From Candidatus Poribacteria bacterium (GTDB taxonomy: Bacteria > Poribacteria > WGA-4E > WGA-3G), in the NCBI GenBank assembly GCA_022827885.1, contig JAJEIP010000082.1, positions 37,401-101,400 of the forward strand: 64,000 nt of DNA. Direction: 5' to 3'. The position numbers and the translations under genes were made by a program. Numbering within the stretch: the first letter of the stretch is position 1; each line of letters starts with the position of its first letter. The notes under the pieces are model-generated. The model ran no database searches. It was not told the DNA's origin and saw only the letters and a program-made list of their open reading frames with translations. Below, in pieces: positions 63,803 to 64,000 of the stretch.

Positions 63803-63823
63803 GGAGCGGTTACAAACCGCTCC
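63803..63823. repeat. GGAGCGGTT palindrome
   Basis: GGAGCGGTT-3 nt-AACCGCTCC followed by TACCGGCCCCTGGG. Extended identity to the copy at 61343 (TACCGGGCCTGGG). Confidence 0.65.
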
Positions 63824-63882
63824 TACCGGCCCCTGGGACGCGAAATGTCCCAAAAAACGGAAAACTATGGTAGATTTTAGAA

Positions 63883-64000
63883 TTACTTATACATGTGAAT
63901 AATATCCTCAATGGACTTTTCTGGGTGATATTCACGCTTTCGTTTAATATTGGCGAAATCATGTTCAACCGGATTATAATCAGGTGAATAAGGGGGTAAA
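63883..64000 (-). mobile_element. IS630-family transposase C-terminus, cut by window edge
   Basis: On the minus strand from the window end, LPPYSPDYNPVEHDFANIKR, then HPEKSIEDIIHMYK and a TAA at 63885-63883. This is the DDE_3 ending of IS630 transposases (the E of VEH is the catalytic glutamate). The TATGGTAGATTTTAGAATTA terminus sits 3' of it at 63866-63885, identifying the end for the TATGGTA repeats in the window. Confidence 0.85.

Noticed and set aside
1..64000. tRNA and rRNA genes
   Set aside because: Looked for GGTTCRANYCC-type T-arm signals on both strands with an acceptor stem; none convincing.

Overview
The window looks like a chromosomal contig of an uncultured Candidatus Poribacteria-like bacterium. 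This assignment is inferred from gene content: three phytanoyl-CoA dioxygenase-family genes, three Gfo/Idh/MocA oxidoreductases, secreted LamG and Ycf48/TolB-type propeller proteins, a bacterial sialidase, a DUF2851 gene, and intergenic DNA crowded with short palindromes. No rRNA, tRNA or CRISPR array was found. Base composition is moderate, and AT-rich in the decayed 34.8-41 kb stretch.

Layout. 1-6.8 kb: a Ycf48-like fragment, an oxidoreductase, LamG protein, dioxygenase, a PIN-domain fusion with a broken tandem copy, sialidase and a second LamG protein. 6.9-15.5 kb (minus strand): methyltransferase, DUF2851, thiE, two tandem TPR membrane proteins with CvpA, then an ECF sigma factor, FHA protein and Zn-peptidase cluster. 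15.7-20 kb: the conserved rho-rpmE-prfA-prmC information-processing group with its own promoter. 20-27 kb: a TPR lipoprotein, an oxidoreductase and a three-gene succinate dehydrogenase/fumarate reductase operon. 27-34.8 kb: sugar and redox enzymes, a kinase-like protein, HIT protein, rhamnose isomerase-type enzyme, hydrolase and an Rpn-type nuclease. 34.8-41 kb is a graveyard: an XRE regulator, a palindromic promoter, IS200/IS605 end remnants, a decayed DNA methyltransferase, a frameshifted secreted protein, MITEs and an ISAs1 fragment. 41-52 kb: comF, smc, a deoxyhypusine-synthase-like gene, a RelE/ParE toxin with an unusual partner, recG, dioxygenase and nucleoside hydrolase. 53-64 kb: a lipoprotein, a four-gene HigB/TPR operon, a type ISP-like restriction-modification enzyme, MITEs, a TnpB-only IS element, a glycosyltransferase and the end of an IS630 transposase.

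The most interesting system is the operon at 53.8-58.0 kb. Two HigB-family toxins are each followed by a TPR protein in the position where HigA normally lies. The N-terminus of each TPR protein resembles the N-terminus of HigA, but the DNA-binding HTH has been replaced by 6 or 14 TPR units. A consensus promoter precedes the set, and it sits directly downstream of a restriction-modification gene. This looks like a HTH-less, TPR-armed toxin-antitoxin module, here duplicated with expansion of the repeats.

Two lineage-wide themes also stand out. Secreted proteins of unrelated fold share a C-terminal tail of the form K-L-x-T-T-W-x-x-I/L-K, possibly a sorting signal. Intergenic repeats have invaded core coding sequences, with a triplicated 42-bp palindrome unit in smc and a G-rich repeat in recG.
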